Shown here one piece after another: positions 7,276 to 14,580 of a DNA stretch of 64,000 bases. Both the position numbers and the translations under genes were made by a program. Source of the stretch: Streptomyces atratus (GTDB lineage Bacteria > Actinomycetota > Actinomycetes > Streptomycetales > Streptomycetaceae); the NCBI RefSeq assembly GCF_900119365.1, contig NZ_FPJO01000011.1, forward strand, positions 62,001 to 126,000. Direction: 5' to 3'. Each line of letters opens with the position of its first letter. The first letter of the stretch is position 1. The notes below the pieces were generated by a model. That model searched no databases and was not told the origin of the DNA. It saw only the letters and a program-made list of their open reading frames with translations.

Positions 7276-8331
7276 CTACGCCTCCGTCACCGCCGTCGCC
7301 CGCCACGGCGCCAGGCGCTGGACGTCGCGGGCGGTCTCCGTGACGCCGCTCAGGAAACCCTGGGCGCGCGGGGAGGCCGTCTCGCGGAGCCATTCCGGGG
7401 CGATGTCGCAGACCGCGACCTTCACCTCGGTGCCGGCCAGGGCGAGGGGGAGGGTGTGGACGACGGTGGAGGGGAAGCTGAGGACCGTGCGGCCGATGGG
7501 GCCGCGGCGGGCGATGAGTTCCAGGGGGAGGTCGGGGCGGACGATCTCCAGGCCGGTGGCGGCCTCCAGGGCGTGGAGCTTGTCGGTGGACTCGCGGCGG
7601 TGGGCGAAGTAGCGGGTCGCCCCGTGGGTGCGGGCCAGGGACGCGACGGCCTCCAGGTACTGGTCCCGGTCGACCACGCCCGTCTCGACCAGGGAGGTGC
7701 CGACCAGGTCCGCGCCCTTGGTGAGCAGCGGCGGGCCGAAGCGGGCGCGGGTCCAGGCGAAGGTGTTGGGGGTGACTCTCACGCCGGGCGGAGCCTCGAC
7801 CGGCATGGCCGTGAAGACCTCGACCGTGCGGTTGGCGGACGGGGTGAAGCGGCTGCGGGCGCGGGCCGTGACCGGGGCCAGGACCAGTTCGCGCGGGCCC
7901 GAGCTGCCCTTGCGGTGCCAGCGCACCAGGCGTTCGCCGCGCGCGAGCTGGGCGACGAACTCCATGGTGGCCGTGCCGTCGTCGACCACGGTGAGGCGGC
8001 GGGCCCGGACCATGGTGAGCAGGAGTTGTACGTACCGGGAGAACGGGTCGCCGATGACGACGTGCTGCGCCCTGCGGACCAGTCCGGACAGGTCGCGCAG
8101 GCTCTTCAGGGGGGCGCCCGCGCCGCCGCGCGCCTCCTGCCAGCGGACGTTGACGCCCTCGTCGCGGGCCAGCTCCGCCATCCGGCGCAGCTGACCGCGC
8201 GACATCGGGTCGACCGGGGGGAGGACGACGACCGTGATGTCCGTGAGGACCCGGTCGCCGCCTCCCTCTGTGTAGGCCCACTCCAGGACGTTCAGGAGCT
8301 GGACCGGGCTCTCGACGAAGGCGAGGTTCAC
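7276..8331 (-). CDS. Polysialyltransferase-like glycosyltransferase (GT52/POLYST type)
   Basis: This 351-residue protein resembles alpha-2,8-polysialyltransferase or GT52-like enzymes. It opens MNLAFVESPVQLLNVLEWA, the beta-alpha start of that fold, and continues with QHVVIGDPFSRYVQLLL, then LTVVDDGTATMEFV, typical of these families. A later YFAHRRESTDKLHAL block carries the conserved His-Arg. It is the last gene of the leftward neuB run, 11 bases after neuB, with a GTG start and no strong ribosome site, so translation is probably coupled. It likely transfers the CMP-activated nine-carbon sugar made by its neighbours onto a cell-wall polymer. Donor and acceptor are inferred from context. Confidence 0.75.
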   Translation of the reverse strand: MNLAFVESPVQLLNVLEWAYTEGGGDRVLTDITVVVLPPVDPMSRGQLRRMAELARDEGVNVRWQEARGGAGAPLKSLRDLSGLVRRAQHVVIGDPFSRYVQLLLTMVRARRLTVVDDGTATMEFVAQLARGERLVRWHRKGSSGPRELVLAPVTARARSRFTPSANRTVEVFTAMPVEAPPGVRVTPNTFAWTRARFGPPLLTKGADLVGTSLVETGVVDRDQYLEAVASLARTHGATRYFAHRRESTDKLHALEAATGLEIVRPDLPLELIARRGPIGRTVLSFPSTVVHTLPLALAGTEVKVAVCDIAPEWLRETASPRAQGFLSGVTETARDVQRLAPWRATAVTEA

Positions 8332-8342
8332 CGGTCGGCCCG

Positions 8343-9278
8343 TCAGACCGCGACCGGCTCGGCGGCCGGAGCCGCCTCGGTGCTCTCGGCGACGACGCCC
8401 GCGACCCGGCGGAGCTTCTTCATCGGGCCGAGCTCGGACTCGTACACCTTCTTGACGCCGTCGCCGAGCGAGGCCTCGATGGTGCGGATGTCACGGACGA
8501 GGCGGGTGAGGCCCTGCGGCTCGACGGAGGCGGCCTGGTCGGAGCCCCACATGGCACGGTCGAGGGTGATGTGGCGCTCGACGAACGCGGCGCCGAGGGC
8601 GACGGCGGCCAGCGTCGTCTGGAGGCCGGTCTCGTGGCCGCTGTAGCCGATCGGGACGTTGGGGTACTCCTGCTGGAGGGTGTTGATGACCCGCAGGTTC
8701 AGCTCCTCGGCCTTGGCCGGGTACGTCGAAGTGGCGTGGCAGAGAAGGATGTTGTCCGAGCCGAGGACCTCGACCGCGTGGCGGATCTGCTTCGGGGTGG
8801 ACATGCCGGTGGAGAGGATGACCGTGCGGCCGGTGGCGCGCAGCGCGCGCAGCAGCTCGTCGTCGGTGAGGGAGGCGGAGGCCACCTTGTGGGCGGGGAC
8901 GTCGAACTTCTCCAGGAAGGCGACGGCCTCGGTGTCCCACGGGGAGGCGAACCAGTCGATGCCGCGCTTGGCGCAGTGCTCGGAGATGGCCTGGTACTCG
9001 GCCTCGCCGAACTCGACGCGGTGGCGGTAGTCGATGTACGTCATCCGGCCCCAGGGGGTGTCGCGCTCGATGTCCCACTGGTCGCGCGGGGTGCAGATCT
9101 CCGGGGTGCGCTTCTGGAACTTGACGGCGTCGCAGCCGGCTTCGGCGGCGACATCGATCAGGGCGAGTGCGTTGTCGAGGTCGCCGTTGTGGTTGATGCC
9201 GATCTCGCCGGTGATGTAGACGGACTGGCCGGGGCCGGCGGTGCGGGTGCCGAGGGTGCGCAGACGGGAGGTGCTCAT
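8343..9278 (-). CDS. neuB: N-acetylneuraminate/Kdn synthase family protein NeuB
   Basis: This 311-residue enzyme condenses phosphoenolpyruvate with a hexose (ManNAc, mannose or a phosphate form) to make a nine-carbon ulosonic acid. The NeuB fold is clear from YITGEIGINHNGDLDNAL, then CDAVKFQKRTPEIC, FASPWDTEAV, HKVASASL, ILSTGMSTPKQI, ILLCHATSTYPA, IGYSGHETG and AFVERHITLDR. The C-terminal antifreeze-like SAF domain of longer NeuB proteins is absent, giving a protein shorter than the usual ~345 residues. The start is ATG 9278; a longer upstream frame overlaps the neighbouring gene and lacks homology. It sits between the NeuA-HAD fusion gene (44 bases upstream) and the POLYST-like gene. Sialate versus Kdn is not decided by sequence; Kdn fits Streptomyces wall chemistry. 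Confidence 0.9.
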   Translation of the reverse strand: MSTSRLRTLGTRTAGPGQSVYITGEIGINHNGDLDNALALIDVAAEAGCDAVKFQKRTPEICTPRDQWDIERDTPWGRMTYIDYRHRVEFGEAEYQAISEHCAKRGIDWFASPWDTEAVAFLEKFDVPAHKVASASLTDDELLRALRATGRTVILSTGMSTPKQIRHAVEVLGSDNILLCHATSTYPAKAEELNLRVINTLQQEYPNVPIGYSGHETGLQTTLAAVALGAAFVERHITLDRAMWGSDQAASVEPQGLTRLVRDIRTIEASLGDGVKKVYESELGPMKKLRRVAGVVAESTEAAPAAEPVAV

Positions 9279-9322
9279 GAGGTGTGTTTCCTTAGCTCGA
9301 TCGGGTTTGGGGGACCCGGGGG

Positions 9323-10555
9323 TTACTTGGGGGACTGGGCAGTGGGAGTCGTGAGGGTGGGGCCGAGCAGCCAGGCCGCGATCTCGCGGATGGCGCCGAA
9401 GCCGCCGGGGGTGGTCGTGACGGCGCGTGCGGCCGCCCGTACCGAGTCGTGGGCGCTCGCGACGGCGACGGGCCAGCCGGCGAGTGCGAAGCACGGCAGG
9501 TCGTTGACGTCGTTGCCGACGTAGAGGACACGTTCGGGAGCGATGGACTGTTCGTCGCACCACTGCTTGAGCGCCCGGTCCTTGCGGTCGATGCCGTGCA
9601 GGACCGGGATGCGGAGCTTGTGGGCACGGGCGGCGACGACCGGGTTCTGCTCGCTGGAGAGGATCAGCAGCGGCAGTCCGGCCTTGCGCAGGGCGGCGAT
9701 GCCCAGTCCGTCGCCGCGGTGGACGGCGACGATCTCGCGTCCGTCGGCGTCGATGAGGACCCGGTCGTCGGTCTGCGTGCCGTCGAAGTCGAGGACGACC
9801 GCGTCGATGTCGTCGAGGGTGGGCAGCGGCGCGGGGTCGAGCAGCGGCGCGAGGGCGCGGGCGCGGGCCAGGTCGTGCGGGTCGTCGATCTCCAGGACCC
9901 GCGCGGCGTCGGTGCGCACCAGGGCGGTGCGGCCGAAGAAGCGGTGGCGGTGGGTGCGGAAGCCCGCCGCGTCCATGGCGTACGCGGTGCCCGTTTCGAG
10001 GAGGTCCTCGGGGCGGTCCTGGCGCATCTGCCGTACGGACTTGTCGTGGTTGACGCCGTAGTTGTCCTCCTCGATCGCGTTGCCGTCACGCCAGAGGAAG
10101 CCGTGGAAGGGGGCGACCGTGACCGCCGTGTCGGCGCCGTCGCGGGCGACCGCGGCGGCGACGCCGTCGATGTCCTCCCGCAGCACGAAGGGGCTGGTGC
10201 ACTGGACCAGCAGCACCACGTCGGCGGTCCGCTCGCGCATCGCCTCGTAGGCGTCCAGGGCGTGCAGCACCGCGTCCTCGCTGCTGGACTTGTCCCCGGC
10301 GATGGCCGCGGGGCGCTGGACGATGTGCAGCCGCTCGGGGGCGCCGAGCATGTCGCCCGTGGCGCGGGCCGCGTCGGCGATGGCCGCGTCGTCGGTCGTC
10401 ACGACGACGTCGGTGACCTCGCGGGAGGCCAGGCAGGCTCGTACGGCGCGGGCGATCAGCGGTACGCCTCCGACCTGGGCGAGGTTCTTGGCCGGTACGC
10501 CCTTGGATCCGCCGCGGGCGGGGATCACGGCGAGCACGGTGGGGGTCGGGGTCAT
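9323..10555 (-). CDS. CMP-ulosonate cytidylyltransferase fused to a HAD phosphatase (NeuA-HAD)
   Basis: This 410-residue protein has two domains. Residues 1-230 are a CMP-sialate/Kdn/Kdo synthetase: VLAVIPARGGSKGVPAKNLA is the nucleotide site, with LLVQCTSPFVLREDID and ETGTAYAMDAAGF. Residues 245-410 are a HAD phosphatase of the compact KdsC/YrbI class: VVLDFDGTQTDDRV (catalytic DxD), LILSSEQNP, a motif III lysine in DRKDRALK, and YVGNDVNDLPC. One polypeptide could remove a 9-phosphate and then activate the sugar with CTP. ATG 10555 is chosen because AGGAG lies five bases upstream; a GTG start 11 codons earlier is possible. Stop is TAA. The gene precedes neuB in the same leftward run. Confidence 0.88.
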   Translation of the reverse strand: MTPTPTVLAVIPARGGSKGVPAKNLAQVGGVPLIARAVRACLASREVTDVVVTTDDAAIADAARATGDMLGAPERLHIVQRPAAIAGDKSSSEDAVLHALDAYEAMRERTADVVLLVQCTSPFVLREDIDGVAAAVARDGADTAVTVAPFHGFLWRDGNAIEEDNYGVNHDKSVRQMRQDRPEDLLETGTAYAMDAAGFRTHRHRFFGRTALVRTDAARVLEIDDPHDLARARALAPLLDPAPLPTLDDIDAVVLDFDGTQTDDRVLIDADGREIVAVHRGDGLGIAALRKAGLPLLILSSEQNPVVAARAHKLRIPVLHGIDRKDRALKQWCDEQSIAPERVLYVGNDVNDLPCFALAGWPVAVASAHDSVRAAARAVTTTPGGFGAIREIAAWLLGPTLTTPTAQSPK

Positions 10556-10575
10556 CTCTGCTCCTGAAGTGGTGT

Positions 10576-11925
10576 TCACAGCTCGCCCATCCGTCGGATC
10601 ACCGGGGCGACCCGCTGGACGCCCTGCCGGTACGCGCCGCGCGCCGCCTCCCGGACCGCTTCGCGGACCGCGCCGCGCACCCCGCCTCTCTCGCGCGGCC
10701 GTTCGGCGCCCGGCAGCGGGTGGCCGTCGGGGGCGAGGTGGTGGCGGGCGAGGATGCCGGGGAGGTAGCCGGGGGCGGTGGCGGGCGTGTAGTAGGGGGC
10801 GAGGTCGGGCAGCCGGGCGGCGGCGAGCAGGGCGTCGACGCGGGCGCGGGCGTGGTCGTAGGCCGTGGCGTACGTGCCGTCGGCGGCGACGCCCTGGCCG
10901 GCCAGCCACTGCGGGGCGGGTTCCGGGCGGTGGCCGCCGTCCAGGTGGTCCCAGGAGGTGAGCAGGCCGGAGCCGATGAAGTGGTGGTTGCCCAGTGCCT
11001 CGCGGACGCCGAGGTCGGTGAGGACCGCGGTCGGGACGCGCCGGTGCAGGGACTCCAGCGCGGCGGTCGAGGAGACCGTGACCAGCAGGTCGGTGCGGTC
11101 CAGGACCTCGCCCATGTGCCCGTACACCAGGCGGAAGTTGGGCGGCAGGCCGCCGGGCAGCCTCTCGGCGAGCCGCTGGTACGGAAGTTCCTCGATGTGC
11201 GTGGTGTGCTCGCCGGGCTTGGAGCGCAGCTTCAGCAGCACCTCGCGCTCCGGGTGCAGCCTGGCGTGCTCGACGAGCCTGCGCAGCAGGTACATCCGGT
11301 CGTCGCGGGAGGCCGGTACGGAGGGCTGGGCGGCGAAGACGACGGTGTCGCGGCCCTCCTGCGGGCGGTGCGGCTCGCCGCCGAGGAACGGCAGGGCGGC
11401 CTCGGTGACGGCCGAGGAGTCGGCGCCCACTCCCTCGTACACCGCGCGGAAACGCTCCGCGTCGTGGCGGGAGTTGGCGAGGACGACGTCCGCGCCGTGC
11501 CGCAGCAGCAGTCCGTCGGCGAGCTTCTCGTAGACGACGCCGACATAGCCGGTGACGACGACGGGCCGGGCGGGCAGCCGCAGTGCGGCGAGTCCGTGCA
11601 GCATCGCCTGGACGGCCCCGCCGACGAGGGCGAGGACGACGACGTCGTACCCCTCGTCCCGCACGCCGTGCAGGAATTCGACGGCCGTCACCTCGCGGAC
11701 CCGGCCGGCCTCGATACCGACGTCGCCGACCTCGGCGAGCTGGCGCGGGGTCGGGGTGGCCCGGCCGCGCAGCAGCAGTCCGCTGATCTCGACGCGCTGC
11801 GCCGACGTCCGGGACGCACCGGCGGTGAGGCGGCGCGCGGTGAGCGCGCCCCATTTCCACCGGGTGTCGGAGTCGGCGAGTACGGCTACCCGGAGGGCGG
11901 TCGTCTTTTCGGTACGTGGGGGCAC
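10576..11925 (-). CDS. DUF6716 putative glycosyltransferase
   Basis: The protein (449 residues from GTG 11925) opens PPRTEKTTALRVAVLADSDT and RWKWGALTARRL, the hallmark of the DUF6716 family of putative GT-B-like transferases in actinobacterial wall-polymer loci. Later blocks include VVVTGYVGVVYEKLADG, LANSRHDAERFRAVYEGVG, VLLKLRSKPGEHTTH and VTVSSTAALESLHRRVP, a UDP-sugar-epimerase-like Rossmann core. The C-terminal ~60 residues are Arg-rich. TTG 11964 would add 13 residues; I prefer 11925 because homology begins there. It is the first gene of the leftward run and is divergent from the GT2 gene. Exact sugar unknown. Confidence 0.75.
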   Translation of the reverse strand: MPPRTEKTTALRVAVLADSDTRWKWGALTARRLTAGASRTSAQRVEISGLLLRGRATPTPRQLAEVGDVGIEAGRVREVTAVEFLHGVRDEGYDVVVLALVGGAVQAMLHGLAALRLPARPVVVTGYVGVVYEKLADGLLLRHGADVVLANSRHDAERFRAVYEGVGADSSAVTEAALPFLGGEPHRPQEGRDTVVFAAQPSVPASRDDRMYLLRRLVEHARLHPEREVLLKLRSKPGEHTTHIEELPYQRLAERLPGGLPPNFRLVYGHMGEVLDRTDLLVTVSSTAALESLHRRVPTAVLTDLGVREALGNHHFIGSGLLTSWDHLDGGHRPEPAPQWLAGQGVAADGTYATAYDHARARVDALLAAARLPDLAPYYTPATAPGYLPGILARHHLAPDGHPLPGAERPRERGGVRGAVREAVREAARGAYRQGVQRVAPVIRRMGEL

Positions 11926-12134
11926 GTCCCAGAACTTAGGAAGGCATTCCGATTCGCGGCCCAACGTGACGGCAACAGCTGGTTAACAGCCCGCCGACGC
12001 TTGGCGAATCGCCTTCACAAAGGGGACGCAATCGCCCCCGATTCAGCCCGGTTCATCATTCCGACATTTGCCGTTCACCCGCCGTCCCTCCCGGCGCCAA
12101 GGCAAATGACGGGCTCACGCCTAGCGTGAGACGG
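11926..12134. promoter_or_regulatory. Divergent promoter region between two glycosyltransferase units
   Basis: About 200 bases separate the leftward DUF6716-HAD-neuB run from the rightward GT2 gene, so both promoters must lie here. It is AT-richer than the genes. TAGCGT at 12122-12127 could be a -10 box for a leaderless rightward transcript starting at or near GTG 12135. No matching -35 box is clear. Confidence 0.4.
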
Positions 12135-13124
12135 GTGGTTAAGCTCTCGGTCATCGTGCCGTTCTACAACGTGCAGACATACGCCCCCGACACCTTGAGA
12201 AGCCTGCGGGCCAACGCCCGCGAGGACTTCGAATTCATCCTCGTCGACGACTGTTCGACCGACGGGACCGCGGACATACTGCGCCGCGCCGAGGACGAGA
12301 TTCCGGGGGTGGTCGTACGCAGACACAAGCAGAACGGCGGACTGGCCACCGCCCGCAACACCGGCCTGGACGCCGCGCGCGGCGAGTACCTCGCCTTCCT
12401 CGACGGGGACGACTGGCTCGCGCCCGGGTTCTACGCCGAACTCCTGGCCCGTACCGAGGAGTTGGGCTGCGACTTCGTCCGTACCGACCATGTCCAGGTC
12501 GAGCACAGGAACCGCACGGTGCACCGGGTGCCGCACGGCAGGCGCGGCGAGGTGATGGACCCGCGGGACGCGATCCTGCCCGCCGAGCGGTCCACCCCGG
12601 TCGACTATCCGTACGCCTGGGCCGGGCTGTACCACCGGCGGCTGCTGGAGCGCGGGCTGCTGCATTTCACGGACGGGCTGCGTACCGCGGAGGACCGTCC
12701 GTGGATCTGGCGGCTGCATCGCGAGGCCGATTCCTTCGCGGTGCTGGGACTTCTGGGAATTTTCTACCGGCGCGGGGTCGCCTCTTCGCTCACGCAGATC
12801 GGCGACGTACGCCAGCTCGATTTCATTCGCTCGTTCGACCAGGTCATTCGGGAAACGGCGGAAGACCGTGACGCGGAGGTACTGCTGCCGAAAGCGGTCC
12901 GTACCTATTGCGCGATCATTTCCCACCACATGAGCTCGATCGAAAGGTTCGAACCCGCCGTGGCCCGCACCCTGAAGTCCATGAGTGGAGCCGCGCTCAA
13001 GCGAATGCCGCAGCAGGTTCTCGACGACGCCCTGGACTCGATGGACGTGCAGCGCGCCACCCTGCTGCGCCGGCTGCGCCGCCGCCCGGTCGCAACGGGC
13101 GCCAAGGAGGTGACGGCCGCGTGA
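12135..13124 (+). CDS. Family 2 glycosyltransferase
   Basis: This 329-residue protein is a GT-A inverting transferase of family GT2. KLSVIVPFYNVQTYAPDTL opens the nucleotide-sugar domain, FEFILVDDCSTDGTADIL carries the first Asp, NGGLATARNTGLDAARGEY follows, and AFLDGDDWLAPGFY is the metal-binding DxD region. ERGLLHFTDGLRTAEDRPWIW holds the candidate catalytic base (ED). GTG 12135 (VKLSV) is preferred over GTG 12126 because the family begins there; there is no ribosome site, and a -10-like TAGCGT eight bases upstream suggests a leaderless mRNA. Its stop overlaps the next start (GTGA), so it is coupled to the POLYST-like gene. Confidence 0.88.
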   Translation: MVKLSVIVPFYNVQTYAPDTLRSLRANAREDFEFILVDDCSTDGTADILRRAEDEIPGVVVRRHKQNGGLATARNTGLDAARGEYLAFLDGDDWLAPGFYAELLARTEELGCDFVRTDHVQVEHRNRTVHRVPHGRRGEVMDPRDAILPAERSTPVDYPYAWAGLYHRRLLERGLLHFTDGLRTAEDRPWIWRLHREADSFAVLGLLGIFYRRGVASSLTQIGDVRQLDFIRSFDQVIRETAEDRDAEVLLPKAVRTYCAIISHHMSSIERFEPAVARTLKSMSGAALKRMPQQVLDDALDSMDVQRATLLRRLRRRPVATGAKEVTAA

Positions 13125-14506
13125 GCACCGCCCGGTCCCGCACCACGCAGATCTTCCTCACCTCCACGCTCTACGGCACCGCCACGCTCGCCGCCGCGCT
13201 CGACGCGGGCTGCTTCCCCGACGCGGACCGCCGCATCCTGCTCGTCTCGAACAACGCGGCCGTGCCGGAGACGAAGGCCTCCCTCGACGCGATGCCCGGG
13301 TTCGACGCGCTGCGCGGCCGGTTCGACGACGTGGTGTCGTGGAACACGACGATCGCCCCCTTCCACCCGGGCGGCTGGGCGCCGCGCCCCGACGACGTAC
13401 CCCTGTGGGAGCGGCATCTGCGCCTGGCCTGGGGGCTCGGCGACGACGACATCGAGCTCGCGGTCGAGTCGATCCAGGTCAACCCCGCGCTGGCCGTCGC
13501 ACAGATCTTCACCGGCGCGCCGGTCGACGTGTACGCGGACGGGCTGATGAGTTACGGCCCCACCCGCAACAAGATCGATCCGCTGGTCGGTACGCGGGTG
13601 CGCCGGCTGCTCCACCTGGACCTGGTCCCGGGGCTGAAGCCGCTGCTGCTCACGGAGTTCGGGGTGGCGCCGCAGATCGTGCCGACCGAGGTGTTCCTCA
13701 AGGTGCTCGGTGAGCTGGCGGACGCGCCCGGGGCCCAGGACTGCGTTCCGGCCGTGGAGGCGCCCGCACTGCTGCTCGGCCAGTACCTCTCGGCGCTCGG
13801 GCTGATCGGCGCGGCCGAGGAGGAGGAGCTGCATCTGCGGATGATGCGCGGCGCGGTCGCGCTCGGCCACACCCGTATCGTCTTCAAGCCGCATCCCACG
13901 GCCCCGGCACAGTGGTCGAAGGCCTTGGGCGAGGAGGCCGGGAAGCTCGGCGCCGAGCTGACGGTGCTGGACGACGGGGTGCTCACCGCCCCGGTCCTCG
14001 CCGAGGTCCTCTACCAGCGGATGCGGCCCGCGCTGGTCGTCGGCTGCTTCTCGACGGCGCTGCTCACCGCCTCCGCGTTCTACGGGCTGCCGGTGGCCCG
14101 GGTGGGCACCGAGATGCTGCTGGACCGGCTCACCCCGTACGAGAACAGCAACCGCGTCCCGGTCACGCTCGTGGACGCGCTGGTGCCGGAGGTGACGGAC
14201 CGGGCGGCCGTGGAACGGGCGGGGACGGCGCGGGGCGCCGAGCCGATGGCTCCGGCGGAGCTGACCGGGCTGGTCACCGCGGTCGGATTCGCGATGCAGC
14301 CGAGGATCTACCCGGGGCTGCGCCCGGCCGCCGAGCGGTATCTGGCCGCGCATCTGTCCACCACCACCTGGCGCTACTTCAAGCGGAAGCGGCTGACCTC
14401 GCTGGCGCTGCCGGGGGCGGTGCCGGCGCAGCTCGCGTTCCTGCCGCGCAACGCGGTGGTGCGCCGGGTGGCGCGGTCGGTGCGGCGCCGGGTGGTGCGG
14501 CAGTAG
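13121..14506 (+). CDS. Polysialyltransferase family protein (POLYST, alpha-2,8-type)
   Basis: This 461-residue protein resembles bacterial polysialyltransferases (PF07388 type). TTQIFLTSTLYGTATLAAAL opens the fold. DVYADGLMSYGPTRNKID, HTRIVFKPHPTAPAQWSKAL (the conserved KPHP that contacts the CMP donor) and VVGCFSTALLTASAFYGLPV (conserved serine region) follow. GTG 13121 overlaps the GT2 stop as GTGA and has AAGGAGG at 13104. The C-terminus is basic (RRVARSVRRRVVRQ), which may bind the membrane face. A second, shorter relative lies at 7276-8331. Together they suggest polymerisation of a nine-carbon sugar or its addition to a glycerol or diglycosyl backbone. Confidence 0.82.
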   Translation: MSTARSRTTQIFLTSTLYGTATLAAALDAGCFPDADRRILLVSNNAAVPETKASLDAMPGFDALRGRFDDVVSWNTTIAPFHPGGWAPRPDDVPLWERHLRLAWGLGDDDIELAVESIQVNPALAVAQIFTGAPVDVYADGLMSYGPTRNKIDPLVGTRVRRLLHLDLVPGLKPLLLTEFGVAPQIVPTEVFLKVLGELADAPGAQDCVPAVEAPALLLGQYLSALGLIGAAEEEELHLRMMRGAVALGHTRIVFKPHPTAPAQWSKALGEEAGKLGAELTVLDDGVLTAPVLAEVLYQRMRPALVVGCFSTALLTASAFYGLPVARVGTEMLLDRLTPYENSNRVPVTLVDALVPEVTDRAAVERAGTARGAEPMAPAELTGLVTAVGFAMQPRIYPGLRPAAERYLAAHLSTTTWRYFKRKRLTSLALPGAVPAQLAFLPRNAVVRRVARSVRRRVVRQ

Positions 14507-14520
14507 GGGCGGACACGCAG

Positions 14521-14574
14521 CGGGAACGGGGCGGGGCGGGTGCCGGATCCGGCACCCGCCCCGCCCCGTTCCCG
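14521..14574. terminator. Perfect 54-base palindrome, bidirectional terminator
   Basis: Arms of 27 bases centred on GGATCC (14545-14550) are perfectly complementary and nearly all G/C. It sits 14 bases past the stop of the rightward POLYST gene and 6 bases before the stop of the leftward fusion gene. It can terminate transcription from both sides. Confidence 0.8.
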
Positions 14575-14580
14575 GCGCCG

